The notes: generated by a model not told the origin, from the letters alone. 64,000 nt of DNA from Mycobacterium sp. 141 (GCF_000382405.1 NZ_KB908256.1:372001-436000); one strand, 5' to 3'. Counted from the first letter of the stretch, positions 28,388 to 37,803 are shown. Numbers and translations are program-made.

Positions 28388-29854
28388 ATGACGCACGGAC
28401 CGGTAGGTGATTCCACGTCGGGCGTGGACTACGAGGAATCCGAACACAGCGGCAAGGTGGTGCGCATCGCCTCGGTGGCCGCGCTGGGCGGCCTGCTGTT
28501 CGGCTACGACAGTGCCGTGATCAACGGTGCCGTCGCCGCACTGCGGGACGAGTTCGGCATCGGCGATTACACCCTGGGCGTTGCGGTCGCCTCGGCACTG
28601 CTCGGCGCCGCGGCTGGCGCGATGACGGCAGGGCGGCTGGCCGACCGCATCGGGCGCCTGTCGGTGATGAAACTAGCCGCTGTCCTGTTCTTCATCAGTG
28701 CCATCGGCACCGCTCTGGCGCCCAACATCTGGCTGGTGGTCATCTTCCGCGTCATCGGCGGCCTCGGCGTCGGCGTGGCTTCGGTGATTGCACCGGCCTA
28801 CATCGCCGAGACTTCACCGCCGCGCATCCGGGGCCGGCTGGGCTCACTGCAACAGCTGGCGATCGTCAGCGGCATTTTCATATCGCTGGCCGTGGATGCG
28901 CTCCTGGCGCATCTGGCCGGAGGGTCCCGCGAGGAACTGTGGCTCGGGCTGGCCGCGTGGCGCTGGATGTTCCTCGCGATGACGTTGCCCGCCATTCTCT
29001 ACGGAGTGCTCGCGTACACCATCCCAGAGTCGCCGCGCTATCTCGTTGCGAAATACCGCATTCCGGAAGCACGCAAGGTGCTCGCCATGCTGCTCGGCGA
29101 GAAGAACCTCGAAATCACCATCAGGCGCATCCAGGATTCGCTGAAGTCCGACAAGCCGCCGTCATGGCGGGATCTGCGCAAGCCGACCGGCGGTGTCTAC
29201 GGCATCGTCTGGGTGGGGCTCGGGCTGTCGATCTTCCAGCAGTTCGTCGGCATCAACGTCATCTTCTACTACTCCAATGTGCTCTGGGAGGCCGTCGGAT
29301 TCGGCGAGAGCCAGGCGTTCGTCATCACCGTGATCACGTCGATCACCAACATCGTCACCACGCTCATCGCGATTGCGCTCATCGATCGGATCGGCCGCAA
29401 ACCGCTGCTGTTGACGGGCTCGGCCGGTATGGCAGTGACGTTGGGCACCATGGCGATCATCTTCGGCACCGCAAGTCAGGTCGGCGGCAAGCCCGTGCTC
29501 GGCGATATCGCCGGACCGATCGCGTTGGTCGCCGCCAACCTGTTCGTGGTGGCATTCGGCATGTCGTGGGGTCCGGTCGTCTGGGTGCTGCTCGGTGAGA
29601 TGTTCCCGAACCGTATCCGCGCTGCGGCGCTGGGGCTGGCCGCAGCCGGGCAGTGGGTGGCGAACTGGTTGATCACCGTGACGTTCCCGACGCTGAGCAG
29701 CATGCTCGGTGTTGCCTATGGCTTCTATGCCTTGTGTGCGGTGCTGTCGTTCATGTTCGTGTCGCGGTGGGTGCAGGAGACCAAGGGCAAGCATCTCGAG
29801 GACATGCAGAGCGAGATCGCGCACCATGAGCAGAACCCCGCGGTGAATACCTGA
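28388..29854 (+). CDS. MFS sugar porter (12 transmembrane segments)
   Basis: 488 residues from the ATG at 28388 with GAGAGGA upstream; a GTG at 28346 is in frame but unlikely. Sugar-porter signatures: GGLLFGYDSAVINGA in helix 1, GRLADRIGRLSVMK after helix 2, ETSPPRIRGRLGSLQQLAI, IPESPRYLVAK, QQFVGINVIFYYS in helix 7, DRIGRKPLLLTG, and QETKGKHLEDM at the C-terminus. It probably takes up a hexose with protons. M. smegmatis has a glucose permease of this family, but orthology is not proven here. GTGAT…ATCAC at 28346-28364 is a weak inverted repeat in the leader. Confidence 0.88.
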   Translation: MTHGPVGDSTSGVDYEESEHSGKVVRIASVAALGGLLFGYDSAVINGAVAALRDEFGIGDYTLGVAVASALLGAAAGAMTAGRLADRIGRLSVMKLAAVLFFISAIGTALAPNIWLVVIFRVIGGLGVGVASVIAPAYIAETSPPRIRGRLGSLQQLAIVSGIFISLAVDALLAHLAGGSREELWLGLAAWRWMFLAMTLPAILYGVLAYTIPESPRYLVAKYRIPEARKVLAMLLGEKNLEITIRRIQDSLKSDKPPSWRDLRKPTGGVYGIVWVGLGLSIFQQFVGINVIFYYSNVLWEAVGFGESQAFVITVITSITNIVTTLIAIALIDRIGRKPLLLTGSAGMAVTLGTMAIIFGTASQVGGKPVLGDIAGPIALVAANLFVVAFGMSWGPVVWVLLGEMFPNRIRAAALGLAAAGQWVANWLITVTFPTLSSMLGVAYGFYALCAVLSFMFVSRWVQETKGKHLEDMQSEIAHHEQNPAVNT

Positions 29855-29954
29855 GCGACGTGGCGTGGTTTCGGCGCACCGGCGGATGATCGGTTCGGCG
29901 GCGTAGGCCCGCGACAGCGTGAATCGTGGCCTGGTGCGGTGCTATAGGCAGGCC

Positions 29955-30236
29955 ATGAAACAATCCATGCCCGTGAAGACTTTCGACGGCCTGTTCGCTG
30001 AACTCAGTGAGAAAGCGCGGACCCGGCCGGCCGGCAGTGGCACCGTCGCGGCGTTGGACACCGGTGTGCACGGGCTCGGCAAGAAAATCCTGGAGGAAGC
30101 CGGCGAAGTGTGGCTGGCCGCCGAGCATGAGAGCGACGAGGCGCTGGCCGAGGAAGTCAGCCAGTTGCTGTACTGGACCCAGGTGATGATGCTCGCCCGC
30201 GGCCTGACCCTCGACGACGTCTACCGGAAGCTGTGA
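29955..30236 (+). CDS. hisE: Phosphoribosyl-ATP diphosphatase
   Basis: 93 residues from the ATG at 29955. It hydrolyses phosphoribosyl-ATP to phosphoribosyl-AMP, the second step of histidine synthesis. All-alpha NTP-pyrophosphatase motif: [15 protein letters not shown] (ExxE) with the partner [14 protein letters not shown]. It corresponds to Rv2122c. It sits directly before hisG, which catalyses step one; an upstream in-frame start at 29919 adds poorly conserved residues. Confidence 0.95.
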   Translation: MKQSMPVKTFDGLFAELSEKARTRPAGSGTVAALDTGVHGLGKKILEEAGEVWLAAEHESDEALAEEVSQLLYWTQVMMLARGLTLDDVYRKL

Positions 30237-30238
30237 GC

Positions 30239-31090
30239 ATGCTGCGGGTTGCTGTTCCCAACAAGGGGGCCCTGAGCGAATCGGCCGCCGAGATCCTCGC
30301 CGAGGCCGGTTACCGTCGGCGGCGCGATCCCAAGGATCTGACGGTCGTCGATCCCAACAACAACGTGGAGTTCTTCTTCCTGCGGCCGAAGGACATCGCC
30401 GTCTACGTCGGGTCCGGTGAGCTCGATCTCGGTATCACCGGGCGTGACTTGGCCGCGGATTCGGACGCACCGGTGCGTGAGCGTTTGTCGCTGGGCTTCG
30501 GCAACTCGACCTTCCGCTACGCCGCCCCGGCCGGCCGGGAATGGACCACGTCAGACTTGGCGGGCAAGCGGATTGCCACCTCGTTCCCGAACCTGGTGCG
30601 CAAAGACCTGGAGGCACGGGGGACCGAGGCCACCGTGATCCGGCTCGACGGAGCGGTGGAGATCTCCATCCAGCTCGGCGTCGCCGATGTCATCGCCGAT
30701 GTCGTCGGATCGGGCCGCACCCTCGGCCTGCACGACCTGGTCGCCTTCGGTGCGCCGCTGTGTGAATCGGAGGCGGTACTGATCGAACGCGTCGGCGCCT
30801 CGCAGGAGAACGCGGCCGCACGCGACCAGCTGACGGCCCGAGTGCAGGGCGTGGTATTCGGTCAGCAGTACCTGATGCTCGACTATGACTGCCCCCGTGC
30901 AGCTTTGGACGATGCCATTGCGGTCACCCCGGGACTGGAATCGCCGACGATCGCGCCGCTGGCCGATCCGGACTGGGCAGCGGTGCGGGCCCTGGTTCCG
31001 CGTCGCGATGTGAACAGCATCATGGACGAGCTGGCGGCCATCGGGGCCAAGGCGATCCTCGCCTCGGACATCAGGTTCTGCCGCTTCTGA
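30239..31090 (+). CDS. hisG: ATP phosphoribosyltransferase, long form
   Basis: 283 residues from the ATG at 30239, just after the hisE stop; a GTG at 30233 overlaps that stop and is possible. It condenses ATP with PRPP. The N-terminal substrate domains contain [17 protein letters not shown] and [13 protein letters not shown] (PRPP loop). The C-terminal ~75 residues are the ACT-like histidine-binding regulatory domain of long-form HisG, so no HisZ is needed. Expected feedback inhibition by histidine. Corresponds to Rv2121c. Confidence 0.96.
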   Translation: MLRVAVPNKGALSESAAEILAEAGYRRRRDPKDLTVVDPNNNVEFFFLRPKDIAVYVGSGELDLGITGRDLAADSDAPVRERLSLGFGNSTFRYAAPAGREWTTSDLAGKRIATSFPNLVRKDLEARGTEATVIRLDGAVEISIQLGVADVIADVVGSGRTLGLHDLVAFGAPLCESEAVLIERVGASQENAAARDQLTARVQGVVFGQQYLMLDYDCPRAALDDAIAVTPGLESPTIAPLADPDWAAVRALVPRRDVNSIMDELAAIGAKAILASDIRFCRF

Positions 31091-31129
31091 TCGGCGGATG
31101 CCACGGCGCTGTGCGTGTTAGCGTCCGGC

Positions 31130-31612
31130 ATGACCCATTTCCTCGTTCTGCTGCTGGCGCTGCTCATCGGGGTGGTGGCCGGGCTGCGGGCGCTGACCCC
31201 TCCCGCCGTGGTGGCGTGGGCGGCCGCGCTGCACTGGATCAACCTGGACGGCACCTGGGTGCAGTGGCTGGCACACCCGATCACCGTCACCGTGCTCACC
31301 ATTCTTGCTGTGGCGGAACTGATTACCGACCAGCTGCCGAAAACCCCGAGCCGTAAGACCGCGGTTCAGTTCGTCGCCCGGTTGGTCACCGGGGCGTTCG
31401 CGGGCGCCGTGATCGGTACCGCGTGGGGCTACACGTTCGGCGGGCTCGGGTCCGGAATGATCGGCGCCGTGCTGGGCACTCTGGGCGGTTATGAAGTCCG
31501 CACCCGCCTGGTCGCCGTCACCGGAGGGCGCGACCTGCCGGTGGCCTTGGTGGAGGACGCCGTCGCCGTGCTGGGTGGCTTCGCCGTCGCGGCGCTGACC
31601 GCGGTGATGTAG
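31130..31612 (+). CDS. DUF4126 family membrane protein
   Basis: About 160 residues with four or five hydrophobic segments. GVVAGLRALTPPAVVAWAA near the N-terminus and ITDQLPKTPSRK mark DUF4126. The glycine-rich GTAWGYTFGGLGSGMIGAVL follows. TAGCGT at 31119-31124 ends five bases before the ATG, a possible leaderless promoter. It corresponds to Rv2120c after hisG. Function unknown. Confidence 0.82.
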   Translation: MTHFLVLLLALLIGVVAGLRALTPPAVVAWAAALHWINLDGTWVQWLAHPITVTVLTILAVAELITDQLPKTPSRKTAVQFVARLVTGAFAGAVIGTAWGYTFGGLGSGMIGAVLGTLGGYEVRTRLVAVTGGRDLPVALVEDAVAVLGGFAVAALTAVM

Positions 31613-31615
31613 CCC

Positions 31616-32739
31616 ATGGGCGAGCCAGAGCAGTTCGACACCATCATCGTTGGTGCCGGACAGGCCGGCCCCCCGCTGGCCGGGCGGCTCACCGCAGCAG
31701 GCAACACCGTTGCCGTGGTCGAACGCAAACTGGTGGGCGGTACCTGCGTGAACACCGGCTGTATTCCCACCAAGACATTGGTGGCCAGCGCCTATGCCGC
31801 GCACGTTGGCCGGCGCGGCGCTGAATACGGTGTCCACACAGGCGAAGTCACCGTGGACCTGGCCGAGGTCAAGGCCCGCAAGGACGGCATCATGCTGGCC
31901 GACCGGCACGGCGTCGAAACCTGGCTTGAGGGAATGGACGGGGCGTCGCTCATCCGGGGCCATGCCCGGTTCGTCGATCCGCACACCTTGGATGTCGACG
32001 GTCGGTTGCTATGCGCGGACCGGATCTTCCTCAACGTGGGTGGTCGCGCGGTGGCTCCGGATTTTCCCGGCCTGGCCGATATCGACTATCTGACCAACGT
32101 CGGGATCCTCGAACTGGATTCGCTGCCCGAGCACCTCGTCATCATCGGTGGCAGCTACATTGCACTCGAGTTCGCCCAGATGTACCGCCGCTTCGGGGCC
32201 AAGGTCACGGTCGTCGAGCGGGGCCCACGGCTGACCTCACGGGAGGACGAGGACGTCTCGGCCGCGATCAAGGATATCCTCGAAGCCGAGGGTATCGGCA
32301 TCGTGCTCAACGCCACCGACATCCGGTTTACCAAGCAGGACAACGGCTTCGAGGTTGTCCCCGCCGCCGGGTCAGCGATCGCGTCCCCACCTATGCGTTG
32401 TTCATCGATCCACCGCTGGGCCGGGTTGGGCTGACCGTCGACCAGGTCCGAGCCTCGGGCCGAAAAGCCTTGGTGTCCAAGCGTCCGATGACTCGTGTGG
32501 GCCGCGCGGTGGAGAAGGGCGAGTCACAGGGATTCATGAAAGTGGTGGTCGACGCCGAGACCGAGGAGATCCTCGGTGCGGCCATCCTCGGCGTCGGTGG
32601 CGACGAGGTTATCCACTGCATCGTCGACGTGATGACCGCCAAACTGCCCTACACCGCCATATCCCGCACCATGCACATCCACCCCACGGTCAGTGAGCTG
32701 GTGCCGACACTGCTGCAGGACCTGCGGCCGCTGGACTGA
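31616..32739 (+). pseudogene. Pyridine-nucleotide-disulfide oxidoreductase, internally deleted
   Basis: The N-terminal part is normal: TIIVGAGQAGPPLAGRL (FAD), GGTCVNTGCIPTKTLVAS with the redox-active CxxxxC, and VIIGGSYIALEFAQMYRRFG (NAD(P)H). After EVVPAAG at about 32365 the frame shifts to the dimerisation domain (SDRVPTYALFIDPPLGRVGL … RTMHIHPTVSELVPTLLQ), which ends at 32739. Roughly 75 residues, including the second FAD motif (GD), are missing, and the two parts are in different frames. The junction is in a CCGCCGCCGGG run, so a slip or short-homology deletion is likely. The product would be inactive. Confidence 0.85.
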
Positions 32740-33337
32740 GGCTGCGGCCGATGTTCAATTGGCGGGTCACCAGCGCCACGCGCGCGCCGAGGTGCCGGCA
32801 GGTGGCGACGTCGGCGGGGTGCACCTGGTCGGAGCCGGCATCCACATCGGTGGCGGCGCCGGCCCCGAGCCAGAAGCCCAGTCGGTTGAGATCGTCGGCA
32901 CCACCGGTCGAGCTGTTCCAGCCGGGAGCCAAACCCAGGTTCACCCAATGCATGTGGTGCTGGGCAGCGAAGATCGACAAGGAGCTCAGGGTGCCGAGCT
33001 TGTCGCCGCTCTTGCAGCCGGAGTTGGTGAAACCGCCCGCGACCTTGTCCCGCCAGGTGCCCTCGACGCAGCGTCGACCGGTCTTCTCCGCGAAGGCCTG
33101 GAAGGCGGCCGACACGTTGCCCATATAGGTGGCGCTTCCGAAGATCATCGCGTCGACGTTGTCGAGGAGATCCCACTGGACCTCGGTGATGGTGTCGACC
33201 GGGACGAGGCTGACGTCGGCACCGGCCGCGGCCGCCCCGGCGGCCACCGCCTCGGCCAGGGTCGCGGTGTGCCCGAATCCGGAGTGGTAGACCACTGCGA
33301 CGGTAGGCGCTGCGATATCGGATCCGTTGTGGGACAT
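32690..33337 (-). CDS. Flavodoxin / NADPH-dependent FMN reductase (WrbA-like)
   Basis: 215 residues from the ATG at 33337, preceded by GGAAGGGG. FMN-binding features are VVYHSGFGHTATLAEAVAAG (phosphate loop), FGSATYMGNVSAAFQAF and GGFTNSGCKSGDKLGTLSSL. The family reduces quinones or flavins. Its 3' end runs 50 bases into the convergent oxidoreductase pseudogene, and the last residues (Pro/Ala-rich) look like an extension gained by reading into that sequence. It is the third gene of an ArsR-SRPBCC-flavodoxin operon. Confidence 0.85.
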   Translation of the reverse strand: MSHNGSDIAAPTVAVVYHSGFGHTATLAEAVAAGAAAAGADVSLVPVDTITEVQWDLLDNVDAMIFGSATYMGNVSAAFQAFAEKTGRRCVEGTWRDKVAGGFTNSGCKSGDKLGTLSSLSIFAAQHHMHWVNLGLAPGWNSSTGGADDLNRLGFWLGAGAATDVDAGSDQVHPADVATCRHLGARVALVTRQLNIGRSLSPAAAGPAAVSAPAH

Positions 33338-33339
33338 GG

Positions 33340-33852
33340 CTATACCCCTTCCCATTGTTGTCCTAACGATGCTGCGACTTCTTGGTACCGCTGTCCCCAG
33401 TCGGGCAGTGCTTTTCCCGCAAGATGGGCTTCGAGCCGGTCCAGGAATGCATGCGTGCCGGGATGGAAACCCTGCGCGTCGCGGACGGTGAGCCCGCGGT
33501 GGCTGAATCGCAGCAGGGTGCCGTCGCCGTCGGGTGTGAGTTCGTAGCGCACCACGCCGGTGTCCTTGAGGATCGGCTGGTTCCATTCGTGCTCGAAGAC
33601 CCGCGGCGGATCCCACACCCGGATCCGACCGGTCATCTTCATCTGATCGGGCTGCAGGGGTGGACCGTTGGGCACCATCTCGATGGTCCCGCCCTCACGG
33701 GCGTCGAGCACGGTCTCACCCATCCACTGATTACGCTGCACGGGGTCGGTGATCGCTGACCACACCGTATCCACGGAATAGGGCAGGTGGCGTTCGAAGG
33801 TGAGGGCCGCCCGATCACCGTCGATCGTGAGTTTCCCTTCACGCGCGGTCAT
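33340..33852 (-). CDS. SRPBCC / AHSA1-type protein
   Basis: 170 residues from the ATG at 33852, overlapping the ArsR stop as ATGA; the longer frame back to 33936 is a shadow. Typical features are LTFERHLPYSVDTVWSAITD at the N-terminus, RVFEHEWNQP in the strands and a long C-terminal helix (HAFLDRLEAHLAGK). AHSA1-like SRPBCC proteins encoded with ArsR-type regulators bind hydrophobic ligands; the ligand is unknown. The flavodoxin gene begins almost immediately downstream. Confidence 0.88.
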   Translation of the reverse strand: MTAREGKLTIDGDRAALTFERHLPYSVDTVWSAITDPVQRNQWMGETVLDAREGGTIEMVPNGPPLQPDQMKMTGRIRVWDPPRVFEHEWNQPILKDTGVVRYELTPDGDGTLLRFSHRGLTVRDAQGFHPGTHAFLDRLEAHLAGKALPDWGQRYQEVAASLGQQWEGV

Positions 33853-34166
33853 TTGGTCTCCTTGCGGGTCGATTCGAGGTGACGTTCCAGGGCGTCGAGG
33901 TGGTTGGTCCAGTAGCGGCGGTAGCGGTCGATCCATGCGTCGATCTGCACCAGGCCGTCGGCCCGCAGCGCGTAGATGCGACGTTGGGCATCGGGCCGTA
34001 CCTCGACGAGGCCGACCTCGCGAAGAACCTTCAGATGCCGCGACACGGTCGGCTGGGTCAGCCCGGGCAAAGTAGCGACGAGTTCACCGGCGGTGCGCTC
34101 ACCGTTGGTAAGCGCGTCGAGCAGTGCTCGTCTGCTCGGTTCGGCGACGGCCTCGAAGACATCCAT
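33849..34166 (-). CDS. ArsR/SmtB-family repressor
   Basis: 105 residues. Winged helix: DVFEAVAEPSRRALLDALTN, then the recognition helix TQPTVSRHLKVLREVGLVEV and the wing QRRIYAL. No CxC metal site is present, so it probably senses an organic ligand rather than a metal. It is the first gene of the operon with the SRPBCC protein and the flavodoxin. A 25-base palindrome lies 10 bases upstream of its start, most likely its own operator. Confidence 0.9.
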   Translation of the reverse strand: MDVFEAVAEPSRRALLDALTNGERTAGELVATLPGLTQPTVSRHLKVLREVGLVEVRPDAQRRIYALRADGLVQIDAWIDRYRRYWTNHLDALERHLESTRKETK

Positions 34167-34176
34167 GCCTTGAGTA

Positions 34177-34201
34177 TTGCATTATATCTATATAGATGCA
34201 A
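34177..34201. promoter_or_regulatory. Palindromic operator of the ArsR operon
   Basis: TTGCAT (34177-34182) and ATGCAA (34196-34201) are perfect arms around the inner palindrome ATCTATATAGAT (34186-34197). The AT-rich patch is unlike its surroundings and lies directly before the ArsR ATG at 34166, overlapping where a promoter is expected. Confidence 0.65.
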
Positions 34202-34364
34202 GAGAATATAATAACCCGATCTGACGTCAGTGCCGCCGCGCCAGCAGGGCTTTTCAGCAGACCCAAACCGCTGCGGTGCCGTCCCTGCCACGACATACTC
34301 AGATGCGCGCACGCACAGGGTCAAGATCGGCCGTAGTCGCTGTGCCCGGAGAGGAATTCGTGAC

Positions 34365-36872
34365 GTGCTGACACAACTTGCCGACTCCGGTCGCGGCTTC
34401 GACGGACACGAGGACGTGCAGGAGACCACCTTCGCGCTGGATGCCTTCTCCCGGTTCGTGTGCAACACGATCGACGAGGTAGCCGATGCGCAACGGCAGG
34501 GCGGTTTCGAGTTCGACGTGATCGTGATCGGGTCCGGGATGTATGGCGCGTTCACCGCAGCCAAGATCTACGAGCGTGCACGACGCCGTCCGCTGGAGCG
34601 CAGGCCCAGAGTACTGGTGCTCGAGGCGGGCCCGTTCCTGATTTCGGAGCACTTCCAGAATCTGACGCGGGTCGGACCGTTCTTCGAGCTCGTCAACAGG
34701 CCTGCCGTTGACGAGAACCAGTCGTTTCTGAGTCAGATCAACTACGCGGGAGGGCCGCTTCAAGGGATCGTCCCCCACCACCGATGCGTCGGAGGCAAGT
34801 CCCTCTTCTGGGGCGGTTGGGCGCCGCCGCTGATGAACGACGACCAGCAGGACGACCTGGCGCAATGGCCTCGGGAGGTCCGGGAGTTCCTACTCTCGCC
34901 CGAGGGCTATGACGAAGTTGCGCGGCAGATCGGAACCGACGTCACCATCGACTACATTCACGGGCCGCTGATGGACCATCTGCTGTCGGTGACGCAGCGT
35001 GTCGTCGGCGACGGGGTGGTTCCGCACCTGACGGGGGTAGTCGAGGCACCGATAGCGGTCCACGCCGAGGGATTCGAATCGGGGTTGCTGTCCATGGGCA
35101 AGTTCAGCAGCCTCCCGCTGCTGCTCGACTCTATCCGCGAAGACGCGGAGAGCTCGGGCGGGTCCAACGCCAACCGCTTCCTCTTCCTGGTCCCCAACAC
35201 AGAAGTCTTGCGCATCGACACCGCGGAAGGTCGCGCGACGACGCTGGTGTTGGCCGTCCGCGAACCGTCGAGGGATGCGAATAACCCCGGTATGGTGCGG
35301 CGCATCGTACGGTTCGGCCTCTCCGGAGGCGCGATGGTGTGCCTTGCCGGCAACGCCATCAACTCGACACGTCTTGCGCTGAACTCCTTTCCGAAGCCCC
35401 GCGAGCTTGGGCCGGATCTGACGGGCAAGAACTTGATGGTTCACGTCCGCGGAAACTATTCGTGGCGGGTCCGCAAGAGCGCCCTGCAGTTGCCGTCGAC
35501 CTCGGTTCTTGGCACCAGCGCGCTGCATGTCGGGGGTCGATTGCCGATCGGTCCACCTGTTAATCGATTGGGCCGCTTCCATTTCCAGTTATATGCCGTG
35601 CGCAGCAACAACGACAGCCGAAACTACGAGGAGTTTCTGTACCGCCTGATTCCCAACGTTGAGGACCTCAACGAGGTCGAGCAGGCGATCTCGAGCACGG
35701 ATATGGATGACTGGATTGTCGTCGGCATCAGAACCTGCGGTGAGACGTTCGGTGACCGGAATGCCGATTTCAGTCAGCGGGATTCGAGTTTCATCTCGGT
35801 GAATCCGCACGGTGGCGCGGGTGACGATGTCTACTACGACGAACGCGGCGACGAGATCCGCGTCCCGAAGGTTTTCGTGACAATTATCGAACGAGAAACG
35901 GATGCGGCCGTGCGGGCGGCTCAGACGGAGGCCGCGTTCGCGTTTGCCGCCGCGATGGTGAACAAGCCTGCTGCGGCGGCCCGGTCTACAACCGACAACG
36001 ACTTACAGTTCATCGGCGGCCACGAGGACGGAGTAGGGACGACCTACCACGAGAGCGGCACGCTGTGGCTTGGCGAACATCCCGACAGTTCGGTAACCGA
36101 CGTGCACGGACACTTACACCATGTGAGCAACGTATTCTGCGTCGACCAGGCGATCTTTCCGACCGTCGGTTCTGCGAACCCCGTTCCTACCGGACTCGCA
36201 TTCGGCAATCTGGTTGCAACGCATATCCTTTCGAGATTCACGTCGGCCCCGACCGCGCCGCTCGAAGACGGCTTTGTGTCGATCTTCGACGGAACCCTCG
36301 ATCAATGGGATCACTTCGGCGAGGGCACCATTCAGGCTCTTCCGGGTCTGGGCATCGTCGAATGTGGCACTGTCGGAGCGGAAAGCAGGCTCGGGTTCGT
36401 CCGCACGCGCCGAACCTTCCGCAATTTCGTCCTTCGGCTGGACTGGAAGGCTTTCGACATCAGGGCCAATGGCGGAATATTCCTGCGGATGCCGGAAGTC
36501 GCTGACGGAAACCTGAGCCAGGTCTACACCAACAGCATCGAGATACAGATCGACGAGACGGGCAAAGACTTCGACGCCACTCGCGAGCCCCGGGTGGTCT
36601 ACGGCAGTAGCCTGCACAAGACGGGTGCGGTATACGGAATCGCGCCCGCAACTCGTTGGGCGTCGAAGGCCGTCAGCCCGAGGTTCGCGGAAGGATATTG
36701 GAACGCCTTCGAGATTGCGGTCAACGGAGACCGTATCAACGTGTGGTTGAACGGTGAGCAAGTGGTGCGGCAGGCGCATCTGCCTGCCCGCCTGGTCGGC
36801 GCAGGCGCCATCGGCCTTCAGTGCCATACCGACGTTGTTCAGTTCCGCAACATCCGCATTCGCGAGATCTAA
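34365..36872 (+). CDS. GMC-type FAD oxidoreductase fused to a 3-keto-glycoside hydrolase-like (DUF1080) domain
   Basis: 835 residues from the GTG at 34365, which has GAGAGGA at the right distance; the frame back to 34230 looks non-coding. Residues 1-630 are a GMC-family flavoenzyme: VIVIGSGMYGAFTAAKIYE (FAD), VLVLEAGPF, GGKSLFWGGW, and near the end TTYHESGTLWLG with the active-site His and VDQAIFPTVGSANPVPTGLA with the Asn. Residues about 640-835 match the DUF1080 beta-sandwich: FVSIFDGTLDQWDHFGEG, ANGGIFLRMPEV and GYWNAFEIAVNGDRINVWLN. DUF1080 proteins include 3-keto-disaccharide hydrolases, so a sugar may be oxidised at C3 and then cleaved by one polypeptide. No signal peptide is seen. The substrate is inferred only. 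Confidence 0.82.
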   Translation: MLTQLADSGRGFDGHEDVQETTFALDAFSRFVCNTIDEVADAQRQGGFEFDVIVIGSGMYGAFTAAKIYERARRRPLERRPRVLVLEAGPFLISEHFQNLTRVGPFFELVNRPAVDENQSFLSQINYAGGPLQGIVPHHRCVGGKSLFWGGWAPPLMNDDQQDDLAQWPREVREFLLSPEGYDEVARQIGTDVTIDYIHGPLMDHLLSVTQRVVGDGVVPHLTGVVEAPIAVHAEGFESGLLSMGKFSSLPLLLDSIREDAESSGGSNANRFLFLVPNTEVLRIDTAEGRATTLVLAVREPSRDANNPGMVRRIVRFGLSGGAMVCLAGNAINSTRLALNSFPKPRELGPDLTGKNLMVHVRGNYSWRVRKSALQLPSTSVLGTSALHVGGRLPIGPPVNRLGRFHFQLYAVRSNNDSRNYEEFLYRLIPNVEDLNEVEQAISSTDMDDWIVVGIRTCGETFGDRNADFSQRDSSFISVNPHGGAGDDVYYDERGDEIRVPKVFVTIIERETDAAVRAAQTEAAFAFAAAMVNKPAAAARSTTDNDLQFIGGHEDGVGTTYHESGTLWLGEHPDSSVTDVHGHLHHVSNVFCVDQAIFPTVGSANPVPTGLAFGNLVATHILSRFTSAPTAPLEDGFVSIFDGTLDQWDHFGEGTIQALPGLGIVECGTVGAESRLGFVRTRRTFRNFVLRLDWKAFDIRANGGIFLRMPEVADGNLSQVYTNSIEIQIDETGKDFDATREPRVVYGSSLHKTGAVYGIAPATRWASKAVSPRFAEGYWNAFEIAVNGDRINVWLNGEQVVRQAHLPARLVGAGAIGLQCHTDVVQFRNIRIREI

Positions 36873-36945
36873 CCCGACGCGATGGTGCTTGTGTCATGCC
36901 CACCGGGGAACCCTCGGGCACGAAGCCGACGATAGTGGCAACCGA

Positions 36946-37803
36946 TCACGCCGCCGGCTCCGTCGGCGCCGGCAAGGGCTCGGGCCAGCCCGGGTAAGGG
37001 GGCGGTGTACCACCGAACGAGGGACACAGTGCCTGATGTGGACACCGCGAGCAGAGTCGTGACGGGCTGGGCCGGAAATCTCCTGTGGCGCCTGCGGTTT
37101 GGATGGCCCGCCAGATCGCCATCAGGGTCCGCTCGAAGCGGAGCAGTTCGTCGGCGTCGGGAGAATAGTCGAGTACCTGGCCGTCGGCGAGGTACACCAG
37201 CCGCAGCCGAGCCGGCATCACGTTGCGTGACCGCAGCAACGCGACTGCATAGAACTTCATCTGGAACATCGCCTTGAACTCGGCCATGGTCCGTGTCTCC
37301 GGTGGGGCCCTACCGGTCTTGTAGTCCACCACGCGTAGCTCACCGGTCGGCGCGATGTCGACACGGTCGACGAACCCGCGCAGCAGCGTGCCGTCGGTCA
37401 GCTCGACCTCGATGCGCAGCTCGCAGCTGTCCGGGTCGAAGTGGGTCGGATCCTCCAGCCGGTAGTAACCCGACAGCAACGCGCGGGCTTCCTCGAACAG
37501 GGCCGGGGACGCCATGTCGGCCAGTTCCGGCTCAGTGGCCACCACCTGTGCCCACGCCGGTTCGACGAGCGCGAGCGCGGTGTCCTGTACCCGCTCGGCC
37601 GCGGGTAGGCCGTAGAGCTGCTCCAGGGCCGCGTGGACGAGCGATCCGCGCAGTTGGGCGGGTGAGTGGGGCTCCGGTAGCCGGTCGATGGCCCGGAAGC
37701 GGTACAGCAGCGGACAGCGCTTGAAATCGCCCGCTCGTGATGGTGAGAGTGCCGGCCTGCGCACCGGCCCGGCAAGCGTTGTTGCCGCCGTCCCTTCACC
37801 CAT
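36946..37803 (-). CDS. RecB-family exonuclease (PD-(D/E)XK, Cas4-like)
   Basis: 285 residues, corresponding to Rv2119. SPSRAGDFKRCPLLYRFRAID is the N-terminal motif with a Cys. GELRVVDYKTGRAP carries the catalytic Asp-Tyr-Lys, FVDRVDI the preceding acid, and QMKFYAVALL the QxxxY motif. The C-terminus CSRCPHQALCPSFGG supplies further Cys ligands, so a 4Fe-4S cluster is likely. The role is DNA processing or repair, with no partner helicase nearby. Divergent from trmI. Confidence 0.9.
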   Translation of the reverse strand: MGEGTAATTLAGPVRRPALSPSRAGDFKRCPLLYRFRAIDRLPEPHSPAQLRGSLVHAALEQLYGLPAAERVQDTALALVEPAWAQVVATEPELADMASPALFEEARALLSGYYRLEDPTHFDPDSCELRIEVELTDGTLLRGFVDRVDIAPTGELRVVDYKTGRAPPETRTMAEFKAMFQMKFYAVALLRSRNVMPARLRLVYLADGQVLDYSPDADELLRFERTLMAIWRAIQTAGATGDFRPSPSRLCSRCPHQALCPSFGGTPPPYPGWPEPLPAPTEPAA

